Of a DNA stretch of 64,000 bases, positions 1-11,400 are shown one piece after another. A program made the translations under genes and the position numbers. Origin of the DNA: Pseudomonas iranensis (GTDB lineage Bacteria; Pseudomonadota; Gammaproteobacteria; Pseudomonadales; Pseudomonadaceae); the NCBI RefSeq assembly GCF_014268585.2, contig NZ_CP077092.1, forward strand, positions 4,563,501 through 4,627,500. Direction: 5' to 3'. The first letter of the stretch is position 1. Every line of letters starts with the position of its first letter. The notes below the pieces were generated by a model. The model made no database searches and had not been told where the DNA came from. It saw nothing but the letters and a program-made list of their open reading frames with translations.

Positions 1-231
1 GGCCTGGTAGGTTTCGAGCACGGCCTTCTTCGACTCAGGGGCTTTGGTCTGTTCAAAGCGCTGGGCGAACATTTGCTGCACTTGCATGTACACCGGGGTG
101 CCCAGCTTGTCAGCGTGAGCCAGCGTCAGGAAAGCTTCGGCACTGGCGTTGTGGCTGGCGGTATCGGCAAGCACCTGGCCGCTGGCGCAAACCAGTGCAA
201 CCGCGGTACAGATGGCGCGAAGACGAGTCAT
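1..231 (-). CDS. DUF2059 domain protein, N-terminal part (truncated by window edge)
   Basis: The first 77 codons of a secreted protein are visible; the C-terminus lies beyond the window. It begins MTRLRAICTAVALVCASG and has a hydrophobic signal peptide with a likely cleavage after QVLA. The mature start (DTASHNASAEAFLTLAHADK) matches the N-terminal helix pattern of DUF2059 proteins, which are often encoded beside fumC in Pseudomonas. The ATG is preceded by AAGGAAA at a good distance. It is divergent from fumC. The function of DUF2059 is unknown; periplasmic location is inferred from the signal peptide. Confidence 0.75.
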   Translation of the reverse strand, partial: MTRLRAICTAVALVCASGQVLADTASHNASAEAFLTLAHADKLGTPVYMQVQQMFAQRFEQTKAPESKKAVLETYQA

Positions 232-422
232 CGAGTTTCCTTTAAGCAAAGCGAGGTCGAACCCCAAGGGCGACCATTCTGCGCCTAACAATCGCTGTGG
301 CTCAACCCCCGGCCCTTGCCGCGCTTGATTGGCGGGGTTTTGCGGTCAACAATCGAGCCGATGGAACCACCCGGGCCGACGCCGGCCTAAATTGCGCCAA
401 CAGACCAACAGGAGTGTGCACG

Positions 423-1817
<1,395 letters not shown>

Positions 1818-1840
1818 GTCATTTAGCGCCTGAAAATCCG

Positions 1841-1907
1841 TCTTCGCGAGCTGGCTCGCTCCCACAGGAAAATTGCATTGCAAAGTGGGAGCGAGCCTGC
1901 TCGCGAA
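1841..1907. repeat. REPIN (inverted pair of REP palindromes)
   Basis: Two REP units face each other: CGCGAGCTGGCTCGCTCCCAC and, about 20 bases on, its inverted partner ending GAGCCTGCTCGCG. The left copy has one base changed (AGCTGG for AGCAGG). It sits between the convergent ends of fumC and the DMT exporter gene and may help terminate both. Confidence 0.9.
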
Positions 1908-1925
1908 TACAGGCGCCGCCGACCG

Positions 1926-2885
1926 TCAGCCTGGCACAACCCTGGCCCGCCGCGCCCTGAGCCCTGCAATCAACGATGGCCCCAACGCCACCAGCGCCGA
2001 ACCCAGCACCACCAGCACCGCCCCGCCATAGCCCAGCGCATTGATCTGCTCGGCATGCACGTAGTCCGGCCAGATCCGCGCCGCAATCGCCACCGCCACA
2101 AACGTCACCAGCGGCGTGATCGCCAGCGTCGCGCTGACCCGCGATGCCTCCCAGTGCGCCAGTGCTTCGGCGAAGGCGCCGTAGGCGATCAAGGTGTTCA
2201 TGCAGCACGCCAGCAACAGCCAGCCCTGCAACGGGCTCAGGTTGAGCGCTTCCAGCGGATGCACCCACGGCGTCAGCAACAGCCCGCAGAACAGATAGAT
2301 CACCATCATCACTTGTAGCGAATTCCACACCGTGAGCAATTGCTTCTGGCCCAGCGCATAGAAGGTCCAGACCGTCGACGCCAGCAGCACCAAGAGCACG
2401 CCGGCGGTGTAGTCGGACAGCGAGGTCAGCAGCTCGGCCAGACGCTGATTGAAGAACAGACCAAAGCCGATCAGTAACACCAGCAAGCCGATGCCCTGGC
2501 CGATGCTGAAGCGCTCCTTGAATACGAACAGGCTGGCGATCAGCAACATGATCGGGCCCATTTGCACCACCAGTTGCGCGGTACCGGGGCTGAGGAGGTT
2601 GAGGCCCATCAGGTACAACACGTAATTGCCGACCAGCCCCAGCACCGCCATCAGCACCAGCCAGCCACCCTTGGGCCCGAGCACCTTGCGACTTGGCAGG
2701 CGCTTGACCGAAGCCAGATAGATGAACAGGCAGCCACCGGACACCATCAGGCGAAACCAGGTCACCGTGACCGGGTCCATCACCTGCAATACCTGTTTGA
2801 GCTTGATCGGCAGGATGCCCCACAGAAACGCGGTCAGCAGCGCCAGGAACAGTCCGTACACCCAGCGCCCCGATGAAATGTGCAT
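1926..2885 (-). CDS. EamA/DMT-family membrane exporter
   Basis: A 319-residue inner-membrane protein with about ten hydrophobic segments arranged as two EamA repeats, the layout of the 10-TMS drug/metabolite transporter family. The first segment (WVYGLFLALLTAFLWGILPI) with its WG motif near the end of TM1 is characteristic. The second half begins near ALIAYGAFAEALAHWEASRVSA. The substrate cannot be told from sequence; homologues export amino acids, drugs or metabolites. It converges on fumC, with a REPIN between them, and no neighbour suggests a pathway. Confidence 0.85.
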   Translation of the reverse strand: MHISSGRWVYGLFLALLTAFLWGILPIKLKQVLQVMDPVTVTWFRLMVSGGCLFIYLASVKRLPSRKVLGPKGGWLVLMAVLGLVGNYVLYLMGLNLLSPGTAQLVVQMGPIMLLIASLFVFKERFSIGQGIGLLVLLIGFGLFFNQRLAELLTSLSDYTAGVLLVLLASTVWTFYALGQKQLLTVWNSLQVMMVIYLFCGLLLTPWVHPLEALNLSPLQGWLLLACCMNTLIAYGAFAEALAHWEASRVSATLAITPLVTFVAVAIAARIWPDYVHAEQINALGYGGAVLVVLGSALVALGPSLIAGLRARRARVVPG

Positions 2886-3095
2886 GCGAACCCCAAAAGC
2901 CTGCTGACAAGAGCACTCATTCTAGGCGTCCGGCTGCGCACAACACAGGGACAGTTACCGGCAGGCCGCGAATGAAACTGTGCAGGTCGCAGCAGTAAAC
3001 CGGCGCGCCGCCGTTGATCGGCCGGGCAGGCGCGCCAAGTGCCTCAGGCATAAGCTGATTGCAGACTTTTCAACGCATTGATCAGGGAGACCTAC

Positions 3096-3287
3096 ATGTA
3101 CGCCATGCGCGCCGAGGACAGCGCCCCCGCCACCCGTTTTCGCAGCGACCGCGTGTGTCGGGTCAATGGCGAGCTGTATTTCAGCACCCGGGAAAATACC
3201 CTTGAAGGGCCGTATGACAGTCAGGTGATCGAGCGGGAGATTCAGGCTTATATAGCGCGGATGCAGCGGCAGGATTCCAGCCGCTGA
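3096..3287 (+). CDS. small DUF6316-type protein
   Basis: A 63-residue protein starting MYAMRAEDSAPATRFRSDR. It is charged, without signal peptide or membrane segment, and contains the block GELYFSTRENTLEGPY seen in small Pseudomonas proteins of the DUF6316 family. The start at 3096 is chosen because AGGGAG lies just upstream; an earlier in-frame start at 3078 has no ribosome site. Function unknown. A REPIN follows directly after its stop codon. Confidence 0.7.
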   Translation: MYAMRAEDSAPATRFRSDRVCRVNGELYFSTRENTLEGPYDSQVIEREIQAYIARMQRQDSSR

Positions 3288-3300
3288 ACCGTGGCGCTGC

Positions 3301-3366
3301 TTTCGCGAGCAGGCTCGCTCCCACAGGGGAATACCGTCACCTGTGGGAGCGAGCCTGCTCGCGAAG
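3301..3366. repeat. REPIN
   Basis: Inverted pair of the REP unit GCGAGCAGGCTCGCTCCCAC separated by about 20 bases. It lies between the convergent ends of the DUF6316 gene and the thiolase gene. Confidence 0.92.
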
Positions 3367-3390
3367 GGGCCTGAACAGGCAACCAATCCT

Positions 3391-4575
3391 TTAGCGCACC
3401 GCCTCAAACAACCCACTCGCCCCCATCCCGCCGCCCACGCACATGGTGACGATGCCGTAACGCAAATTGCGTCGCTGCAATTCCCGGATCAAATGCCCGA
3501 CCTGACGCGAGCCGGTCATGCCGAACGGGTGGCCGATGGAAATCGAGCCGCCGTTGACGTTGTATTTGTCGTTGTCGATCTCCAGCCGGTCGCGGCTGTA
3601 CAGGCACTGCGAAGCGAACGCCTCGTTCAACTCCCACAGATCGATATCCGCCACTTGCAGGCCCTTGGCCTTGAGCAGTTTCGGCACCGAGAACACCGGG
3701 CCGATGCCCATTTCGTCCGGCCCGCAACCGGCCACAGTGAAGCCACGGAAAAAAGCTTTCGGCTTGAGCCCCAGCTCCAAGGCTTTATCCAGGCTCATCA
3801 CCAGCGTCATCGAGGCACCGTCGGACAGCTGCGATGAATTGCCCGCCGTCACCGAACCATCGTCGGCGAACACCGGCTTCAGTCCGGCAAGGCTTTCGTA
3901 GGTGGTGTCCGGGCGGTTGCAGTCGTCGCGCTCGACGACGCCGTCGACAATCTGCACTTCGCCGCTGTTCTTGCCCTCGACGCGATATTTCACCGCCATC
4001 GGCACGATTTCATCGTCGAACAAACCCGCAGCCTGGGCCTGGGCCGTGCGCAGCTGACTTTGCAGCGCATAACGATCCTGGGCTTCGCGACTGACGCCGT
4101 AACGGCGCGCCACCACTTCAGCGGTCTGGCCCATGGTGTAGTAGATGCCGGGGGTCTGTTGCTTGAGCAATGGGTTGATCAGGTGATCGGTGTTGACGCT
4201 TTTCAGGGTCAGGCTGATCGACTCGACGCCGCCGGCAACGATGATGTCGCTGCAACCGGAGGCGATCTGGTTGGCGGCAATCGCAATGGCCTGCAAGCCC
4301 GAGGAACAGAAACGGTTGAGGGTCATGCCGGCGGTGCCGGTGCCCAGGCGCGACAGTACCGCGACGTTGCGGCCGATGTTGTAGCCCTGCGCGCCCTCGT
4401 TGGAGCCAGCGCCGACGATGCAGTCCTCGACGCTGGCCGGGTCGATATCGTTGCGGGTCAGCAGCGCATTGACGCAGTGGGCCGCCATGTCATCGGGGCG
4501 GGTCTGGTTGAACTTGCCGCGAAAGGATTTGGCCAGGCCGGTCCGCACGCTGTCGACGATCACCACTTCACGCAT
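3391..4575 (-). CDS. thiolase, acetyl-CoA C-acyltransferase type
   Basis: A 394-residue thiolase that would cleave or condense acyl-CoA thioesters, as in fatty-acid beta-oxidation or degradation of a specific acid. The acyl-accepting cysteine is Cys90 in NRFCSSGLQ. The distal active-site blocks GHPFGMTGSRQVGH and CVGGGMGASG are intact. The start MREVVIVDSVRTG at 4575 has GAGG upstream; a start four codons earlier lacks one. It stands alone between unrelated genes, so the physiological substrate is not settled; FadA-like and FadI-like roles are both possible. All catalytic residues appear present. Confidence 0.92.
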   Translation of the reverse strand: MREVVIVDSVRTGLAKSFRGKFNQTRPDDMAAHCVNALLTRNDIDPASVEDCIVGAGSNEGAQGYNIGRNVAVLSRLGTGTAGMTLNRFCSSGLQAIAIAANQIASGCSDIIVAGGVESISLTLKSVNTDHLINPLLKQQTPGIYYTMGQTAEVVARRYGVSREAQDRYALQSQLRTAQAQAAGLFDDEIVPMAVKYRVEGKNSGEVQIVDGVVERDDCNRPDTTYESLAGLKPVFADDGSVTAGNSSQLSDGASMTLVMSLDKALELGLKPKAFFRGFTVAGCGPDEMGIGPVFSVPKLLKAKGLQVADIDLWELNEAFASQCLYSRDRLEIDNDKYNVNGGSISIGHPFGMTGSRQVGHLIRELQRRNLRYGIVTMCVGGGMGASGLFEAVR

Positions 4576-4678
4576 GGCATACCTCATTGTTGTTGTCGGT
4601 TGAGAGTGGACCTGAGCATAAGTCCACCTTCTTGCCGACCGCGAGGATCATTCACCCGGCGTATGCGCGGCCATCGCT

Positions 4679-6193
4679 TCAGTCCTTGTGCTTTTTGGCC
4701 TTCTTGTCGGATTTCTCGAACGCGTCTTCCAGCGCGCGGTTGATGGTGCGCAAAACTTTCACCCGTGCCCAGCGTTTATCGTTGGCCTCGACCAGCGTCC
4801 ACGGCGCGATCTCGGTGCTGGTGCGATCGACCATGTCGCCGACCGCCCGGCGATAGTCGTCCCACTTTTCCCGGTTGCGCCAGTCGTCCTCGGTAATCTT
4901 GAAGCGCTTGAAGGAAATCTCTTCGCGCTCCTGAAATCGCTCCATCTGCGTGTCCTTGTCGATGGCCAGCCAGAACTTGACCACGATGACGCCGGCATCG
5001 GCAAGCTGCTCTTCGAAGTCGTTGATTTCGCCGTAGGCGCGCAGCCAGTCGGCCGGGGTGCAGAAGCCTTCGATCCGCTCGACCAGCACCCGCCCGTACC
5101 AGGAGCGGTCGAACACGGTGAATTTGCCCCGCGCCGGAAGGTGTCGCCAGAACCGCCACAGGTAGGGTTGCGCGCGCTCTTCTTCGGTGGGCGCGGCGAT
5201 CGGCACGATGCTGTACTGACGCGGATCGAGCGCCGCTGCCACGCGGCGAATCGCCCCGCCCTTGCCCGCCGCGTCGTTACCCTCGAACACCGCCACCAGC
5301 GCATGGCGACGCATGCGTTTGTCGCGCATCAGTCCGGACAGACGCGCCTGTTCGGTGATCAGTTGTTCTTCATAGTCTTTCTTGTCCAGACGCTGGGTCA
5401 GGTCGAGGCTGTCGAGCAGGTTCAACTGATCGACCGGCGTGCCCAGCGGCGCGGCACTGACTTCGTGGGGATTGACGTCGGCGCGCTTGAGCGCACTTTG
5501 CAGGCCTTCGAGGAGAATCTTGCCCACCGCCAGGCTGCGGTAATTGGCATCGACGCCTTCGATGACATGCCACGGCGCGTAATCGCGACTGGTACGGCGC
5601 AGCACGCGCTCGCCGTATTTGACGAACTTGTCGTAGGTCTGCGACTGCTGCCAGTCCAGCGGGCTGATGCGCCAGCTGTGCAGTGGGTCGTCGGCCAGCG
5701 ATTTGAGCCGCGCTTTCATTTGCTTCTTGGACAGGTGAAACCAGAACTTGAAGATCAGCGCGCCTTCATCGCAGAGCATTTTTTCCAGACGCTCGGCGCC
5801 GGCGATGGCCTGGTCCAGACGCGGATCCTTGAACAACCCATGCACCCGCCCCTGGAGCATCTGGCTGTACCAGTTACCGAAGAACACGCCCATTCGCCCC
5901 TTGGCCGGCAGCATGCGCCAGTAGCGCCAGGCGGGTGGCCGCGCCAGTTCTTCATCGGTTTGTTGGTCGAAGGTGCGCACTTCGATCAGGCGCGGGTCCA
6001 TCCATTCGTTGAGCAGCTTGACCGTCTCGCCCTTGCCCGCCCCTTCGATGCCGTTGATCAGGATGATCACCGGAAAGCGCTTCTGCTGCTGCAACTCGAA
6101 CTGCGCTTCCAGCAAGGCTTCACGCAGCGCAGGGACGGCCGCCTCATAAGTGTCTTTGTCGATGGCGTGACCGATTTCAGCGGATTCAAACAT
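4679..6193 (-). CDS. pap: polyphosphate:AMP phosphotransferase (class II PPK2)
   Basis: Transfers phosphate from inorganic polyphosphate to AMP, making ADP. The 504 residues contain two tandem PPK2 domains, which is the diagnostic architecture of class II PPK2/Pap. The N-terminal domain has Walker A GIEGAGKGE near residues 48-56; the C-terminal domain has Walker A GNDAAGKGG near residue 304 and the lid-type block RSWYGRVLVERIEGF. In characterised tandem PPK2s the C-terminal half is the active one, and its motifs are intact here. The start MFESAEIGHAIDKDTY has AAGGAG upstream; a 15-codon longer reading is less likely. Cytoplasmic and apparently monocistronic. Confidence 0.93.
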   Translation of the reverse strand: MFESAEIGHAIDKDTYEAAVPALREALLEAQFELQQQKRFPVIILINGIEGAGKGETVKLLNEWMDPRLIEVRTFDQQTDEELARPPAWRYWRMLPAKGRMGVFFGNWYSQMLQGRVHGLFKDPRLDQAIAGAERLEKMLCDEGALIFKFWFHLSKKQMKARLKSLADDPLHSWRISPLDWQQSQTYDKFVKYGERVLRRTSRDYAPWHVIEGVDANYRSLAVGKILLEGLQSALKRADVNPHEVSAAPLGTPVDQLNLLDSLDLTQRLDKKDYEEQLITEQARLSGLMRDKRMRRHALVAVFEGNDAAGKGGAIRRVAAALDPRQYSIVPIAAPTEEERAQPYLWRFWRHLPARGKFTVFDRSWYGRVLVERIEGFCTPADWLRAYGEINDFEEQLADAGVIVVKFWLAIDKDTQMERFQEREEISFKRFKITEDDWRNREKWDDYRRAVGDMVDRTSTEIAPWTLVEANDKRWARVKVLRTINRALEDAFEKSDKKAKKHKD

Positions 6194-6285
6194 TGGACGG
6201 CTCCTTCCAGGGTTCAGCAAGACTAGCGGATTGGGCACGGGCGCAGGGCAGAAATTCCCATGAACTCAGGACGGAATGAGAACTT

Positions 6286-6419
6286 TGTGGTGAGGGGATT
6301 TATCGTTGGCTGGCTGTGCGGTAGTCGCAGATCCGGGAAGTGCGGTTTGGATCGGGAAAACGGGGTGGATGGTTTTGGGACTGCTTCGCATTCCAGCGGG
6401 GATAAATCCCCTCGCCACA
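6286..6419. repeat. dispersed inverted repeat (second Pseudomonas repeat family)
   Basis: The arms GTGGTGAGGGGATTTATC and GGATAAATCCCCTCGCCAC face each other across about 95 bases. They differ from the REP family elsewhere in the window but are a common intergenic repeat in fluorescent pseudomonads. The element fills most of the 314-base gap between the divergently oriented pap and mnmC, so promoters must lie at its edges. TAGAAT at 6474-6479 could be a -10 box for mnmC. Confidence 0.75.
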
Positions 6420-6507
6420 GGGTTCTTTTCACCGAGAGTCTTGTGCTGGATCAGGTAGTACCGGCGCGATCGGCTAGAATGGCCGCCTTGTGTTTGCCGA
6501 GCCTGCC

Positions 6508-8487
6508 ATGAAAGCCGAAATGCCCCACGCCCAACTCGACTGGGACGACCAGGGACGCCCACGTTCGCGGGTGTTTGATGACGTGTATTTTTCCGATCAG
6601 TCGGGGCTGGAGGAAACCCGTTACGTGTTTCTTGACCAGAACCGTCTGGCCGAGCGCTTCGCTGCGCTACCGGCGGATGGTCGGCTGGTCATTGGTGAAA
6701 CCGGCTTCGGCACCGGGCTGAATTTTCTCTGTGCCTGGCAGCTATTCGAACAACACGCAGTGGCCGGTGCGCGCCTGCATTTTGTCAGCGTCGAGAAGTA
6801 CCCGTTGGCGCCTGCGGATCTGCGCCGGGCCTTGGCACTGTGGCCGGAACTCAAGCCGTTGGCCGATCAGTTGCTCAAGCACTACGTTGCGATTCATCAA
6901 GGCTTTCAGCGCATTACTTTGGCCGAAGGTCGAGTGACGCTGACCTTGCTCATCGGCGATGCGCTGGAGCAACTGCCGCAACTCGATGCGCAGATCGACG
7001 CGTGGTTTCTCGACGGTTTCGCTCCGGCGAAAAATCCGGACATGTGGACCGCTGAGCTGTTCGTCGAACTGGCGCGCCTGGCCGCACCGGGATCGACTAT
7101 CAGCACCTTCACCAGCACCGGTTGGGTCCGGCGTCTGCTCAACGCTGCCGGGTTCAAGATGAAGCGAACACCGGGCATCGGCCACAAGTGGGAAATCCTG
7201 CGTGGCGAATTTCTCGGCTGGCCCGCCGAGGTGGCGGCGCCAATACCGGCGAAACCCTGGTTCGCCCGCCCTGCTCCGTTGCGCGGTGAGCGCCGGGCGC
7301 TGGTGATCGGCGCGGGCCTGGCCGGCTGCGCGACGGCGTCGAGTCTGGCGGCGCGCGGCTGGCAGGTGAGTCTGCTCGAGCGCCACGCGGCGGTGGCGCA
7401 GGAAGCTTCGGGGAATCCGCAAGGCGTGCTCTATCTCAAGTTGTCCGCCCATGGCACGGCGTTGTCGCAGTTGATCGTCAGCGGCTTCGGTTACACCCGG
7501 CGCCTGCTGGAAAGCCTGCAACGCGGCAGCGACTGGGATGACTGCGGCGTGCTGCAATTGGCGTTCAATGCCAAGGAAGCCGAGCGCCACGGGCAACTGG
7601 CGGCGGCGTTTCCTGAAGATCTCTTGCAGTGGCTGGAACAACCCGAAGCGCAGGCTCGCGCCGGTGTCGGCGTAGCCCACGGCGGCTTGTATTACCCCGA
7701 AGGTGGCTGGGTGCATCCGCCGGCACTGTGTCAGGCCCAGGCGATGCACGCCAACATTGAATTGCTCAGCCATCACGAAGCTTTGGAACTGCGCAAAGTC
7801 GCTGACCAGTGGCAAGCGTTCGACGGCGAGCGAATGCTCGCCAGTGCGCCGGTGGTGATCCTGGCCGGTGCTGCCGAAATCAATCGTTTTGCCCAAAGCG
7901 CCGAATTGCCGCTCAAGCGCATTCGCGGACAAATTACGCGTCTGCCTGAAACCGCAGACAGTCGTGAGCTGGCCACCGTGGTGTGCGCCGAAGGCTACGT
8001 CGCCCCGGCGCGTCTGGGCGAGCACACCCTGGGCGCGAGTTTCGACTTCAACAGCGACGACCTGACGCCCACGACTGCCGAGCACCAAGGCAATCTGGCG
8101 ATGCTCGAAGAGATTTCCAGCGATCTGCTGAGCCGTCTGAACATCAGCGAGCAGCCAATTGAGAACCTTGAGGGCCGCGCAGCCTATCGCTGCACCAGCC
8201 CCGATTACCTGCCGATTGTCGGTCCGCTCGCTGATCTGCAAACCTTCAATCAAACCTACGCTGCATTGAGCAAAGACGCCCGGCAAGTGCCGGACATCGC
8301 CTGCCCATGGCTCGATGGTCTGTACGTCAACAGCGGCCACGGTTCTCGCGGGCTGATCACCGCGCCGCTGTCCGGCGAACTGCTTGCCGCATGGCTGGAC
8401 AACGAGCCACTGCCGTTGCCGCGCAGCGTAGCCGAAGCCTGCCATCCCAACCGTTTCGCCTTACGGCAGTTGATTCGCGGCAAGTGA
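6508..8487 (+). CDS. mnmC: bifunctional tRNA modification enzyme MnmC
   Basis: Carries out the last two steps of mnm5s2U34 synthesis in tRNA wobble positions. The N-terminal MnmD domain is an SAM-dependent methyltransferase with the binding motif GETGFGTGLNFLCAW near residue 63 and the DGFAPAKNPDMW block. The C-terminal FAD oxidoreductase removes the carboxymethyl group and has the dinucleotide motif VIGAGLAGCATASSLAARGW near residue 266. At 659 residues both domains are full length. The start is uncertain: ATGs at 6508 and 6520 both fit, and no strong ribosome site is visible. Single gene; it converges on the large NEL gene with a 3-base gap. Confidence 0.95.
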   Translation: MKAEMPHAQLDWDDQGRPRSRVFDDVYFSDQSGLEETRYVFLDQNRLAERFAALPADGRLVIGETGFGTGLNFLCAWQLFEQHAVAGARLHFVSVEKYPLAPADLRRALALWPELKPLADQLLKHYVAIHQGFQRITLAEGRVTLTLLIGDALEQLPQLDAQIDAWFLDGFAPAKNPDMWTAELFVELARLAAPGSTISTFTSTGWVRRLLNAAGFKMKRTPGIGHKWEILRGEFLGWPAEVAAPIPAKPWFARPAPLRGERRALVIGAGLAGCATASSLAARGWQVSLLERHAAVAQEASGNPQGVLYLKLSAHGTALSQLIVSGFGYTRRLLESLQRGSDWDDCGVLQLAFNAKEAERHGQLAAAFPEDLLQWLEQPEAQARAGVGVAHGGLYYPEGGWVHPPALCQAQAMHANIELLSHHEALELRKVADQWQAFDGERMLASAPVVILAGAAEINRFAQSAELPLKRIRGQITRLPETADSRELATVVCAEGYVAPARLGEHTLGASFDFNSDDLTPTTAEHQGNLAMLEEISSDLLSRLNISEQPIENLEGRAAYRCTSPDYLPIVGPLADLQTFNQTYAALSKDARQVPDIACPWLDGLYVNSGHGSRGLITAPLSGELLAAWLDNEPLPLPRSVAEACHPNRFALRQLIRGK

Positions 8488-8490
8488 ATT

Positions 8491-11400
8491 TCACGGGTCG
8501 GGCATTTCGCAGATGCCCAGATCCATCAGCCGTATCGCGTCTTCCGTCAGACTCTTGAACAGCACGTCTTCAGCCTGGTCCTTTTCAAGCTTGAGTGCCT
8601 GGTTCTGACTTAAATAATCGCCAGAGGGCAGCGTGTCCTTCTTGTCGAACAGTGCGCTCATTTGCGGATCGTACACGTCATCGATCAGCGCAAACTTGCG
8701 GACAAATGTGCGTCGCAGATAGTCACGCCAGAACGTGCGCCCCTGCATGTATTCCAGCCATTGCGGGGAGAGTTCGGCGGTGAAGATGCGATTTTTTGCC
8801 ACCTCAAGATCCGCGGCCGTCACGCCACTCTGGGCACTGAACAGCATATTTTCCGGTTGACCGCGCAGCCCCAGCGCATCGGTGAGACCGATGCGGTAAG
8901 CGAGGTTCATTTCCAGCGCATCGACCTTTGGAGCCCGGAGTGAGTGCTCCAGGGCGATTTCTTCCAGCCTGTCCAGCCGGAACAGACTGCGGCCCAGTTC
9001 CAACAGCGCCTTGGCAGTGCCCCTGCTCCCGCTTGCGGCGCTGCTCACCCGCTCGACTTCCACTGCGACCTCAATACGACTGAAAACCAGCGCCGCGTTA
9101 TCGGTGCAGTGCAGCGGATCGGCCGCAATGTCGAGCAGTTGACGACTCAGTGGCTCGTCAGCTTCCGCCGCCTTCAGTACCGCCCAGACGCGTCGCTGCA
9201 TGTCAGCGCCACCCTGTTTGCCGTCCGCGGTATCGCCCAGTTGCGCCAGCAACGTGAACAAGCCATCGGCCGTCTGATCGCTACGCAATGCCGCCCAAAT
9301 GCGCGACTGCTCTGCCCACTCTTCGCCACTGACCTTGGTCAACCAGAGCGAGCGCGCCGTTTGCTCGTTCATCCGTGCGATGTCATCGGCGATGTAGCCC
9401 ATACCGATGCCGAAATTATCGCGATAGTTTTCCAGATGCGTTTGGGCCGTTTCGGAAAAGGGATTGAGTCCCAACTTGAGTGCGCCTGTGAAACGGCGTG
9501 ATTTCTCGAACAACCACTCAGGCAGTTCTGTGATTTTGTTGGCGCTCAGATCCATCAGTTCAATGTGCGCAGAATGATCAAGGCCTTCTGGCAGTTCGGT
9601 GATGCCGGTATCGTTCAGCGACAAGCGGCGCAGTTGCGTCATTTGACTGAAATCCGGGGTGGCGCCCAACGGATTCTTGTCCAGATTCAGGTAACGCAAC
9701 GTGCTCAGGTTGTTCAGCTTCGCCAGGGTCTGTTCGGTCAGCTTGAGCTGATTGCCTGCCAGACTCAGCCGTTGCAGACGCGGCATGTGCGACAAAATTT
9801 CAGGCAGCCGGGTGATCGCGTTGCTGCCCAGTTCCAGCGAGTCGAGCTGTTTGAAGGACTTGAGAAAGTACGCAACATCATCACCCAGCGCCATGTTCCG
9901 CATCGACAATTGCCCTACATGGTCGAAGCTCACCGACGGCGGTAACGTCGGCACCTTACCGATGCGCATGCCGTCAAGGTCAAGGGTACAGAGGTTCTTT
10001 CCCTCGTCGTTGGTGGCCCAATGAAAGCGTCGAAACGCTTCCTCGATCAGCTCGGCGGCCATTTTCCGACTGTGCCGCGCTTCGGCCAGATCGCCACCCA
10101 TGGCTTGCAGCGCGGCGCTATCTTCACTCCAGACAAACAGCGCGTCCCGCAGGGTTTGCAGATTCTGACGCAGGGCTTTGATCCGGGTTGCACGGCTCAA
10201 CGGATCACCGCCCAGTTCGTTGAGCAATTGATTGAGCTGCGGCTCGTTCAGACGCGGATAAAGCCTGCGGGCTTTGCGCAGCAGTTTGCGTGAATGGCCA
10301 GCCACGGGGACCTGATCGCCTTGCACACAGGCCGGCTCGACGGGAAGTGATTCCGTACTGCCTCCGCGCAATGCCCGCGCAGTGAACTCGCGTTCGTCGA
10401 GGGCAACGTTGAGCAGCTTTTTGCGTAACTGTTGCGTACTGACCTGTCCGGCATCGGCAAGACCGAGTGCGGTTCGCTGACGTGGCGGCAATGCCTTGAG
10501 GATGGCCATGTACAAAGCGTCGGGGCCGGATACCACCTTGCCCAAGGATTTTTTGTCGCCGCCAAACGCCTCATAGCCCTGCGTGGACTTCACCAGATAG
10601 CCGGTATTTTCCGAGGTCGCCGACGCATCGCCGATGTCTTCGAGTATCGGTCCGGCCAAGGCCTTGTCGCGTACTTGCAGACGCAGCTGCGCGTTCCAGC
10701 TGCTCAGGCGCGGCAGTAATTTCATGGCCAGCCGGTCGGTGTCGGCATTGGCCAGCCACGAGCAGTGCAACCCACTCAGCGCCCGGTCAAGCCGCACCTC
10801 GGCAATACCGGCCCGCGCCCGCTGTCCCAGGCGCAAGGGCGCGCTCCCGCTCGAGCGCAGGTGCAGGCGCTCGACAGTAGAGGCGCGGTCGATCAGCCTT
10901 TGACCATGGCGCGCCGAAATGTCGGCGAAGACCTGACGCAATTTGCCCAGGTCCTGCGCATCACTGTGGTCATAGCGCTTGTACATCCGCTCTAACGCCG
11001 CGCGGTAATCGGACTCGAGCGCAGCACCGAGTTTTCTCGCCAGCGCAGGTGCTTGCGTGCTTTTTGCGACTTTGCCGCCGAGCAAGGCCTCGACTTCATG
11101 CTCGTAAAGGCCATCGATGACGGTTTGCAGCAAGCGCCCGAGTGCCAACTGGCCTTGGGTCACCGGCACTCCCAGGTTTTCGTCAAGCGTACTGTTTGCA
11201 GGATAAGTCGTGTCGACGTCTCCTTCATGACCGATGACCTCAATGTATCGGTCAGTCGGCCAGCCCGGCAGTTGCGTCAAGGCATGCATCTGTTCTTCAA
11301 GAGGCTGCTCGGAGTGGATCTCGCCGTTTTCCAGTTCCGTGGTCAACTCACGCAGCTGGCGCCCGATGCGCACGCGCTCGACGGTATCGCGCAGGCGTAC

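Noticed and set aside
297..422. Longer N-terminus for FumC
   Set aside because: The extension encodes unusual sequence before a canonical FumC start; AGGAG and [10 protein letters not shown] favour ATG 423.
4688..6226. A 512-codon frame antisense to pap
   Set aside because: Pap is complete on the other strand with both PPK2 domains; the antisense frame has no motif.
6742..8445. A 567-codon frame antisense to mnmC
   Set aside because: MnmC is complete on the plus strand; no support for a second gene.
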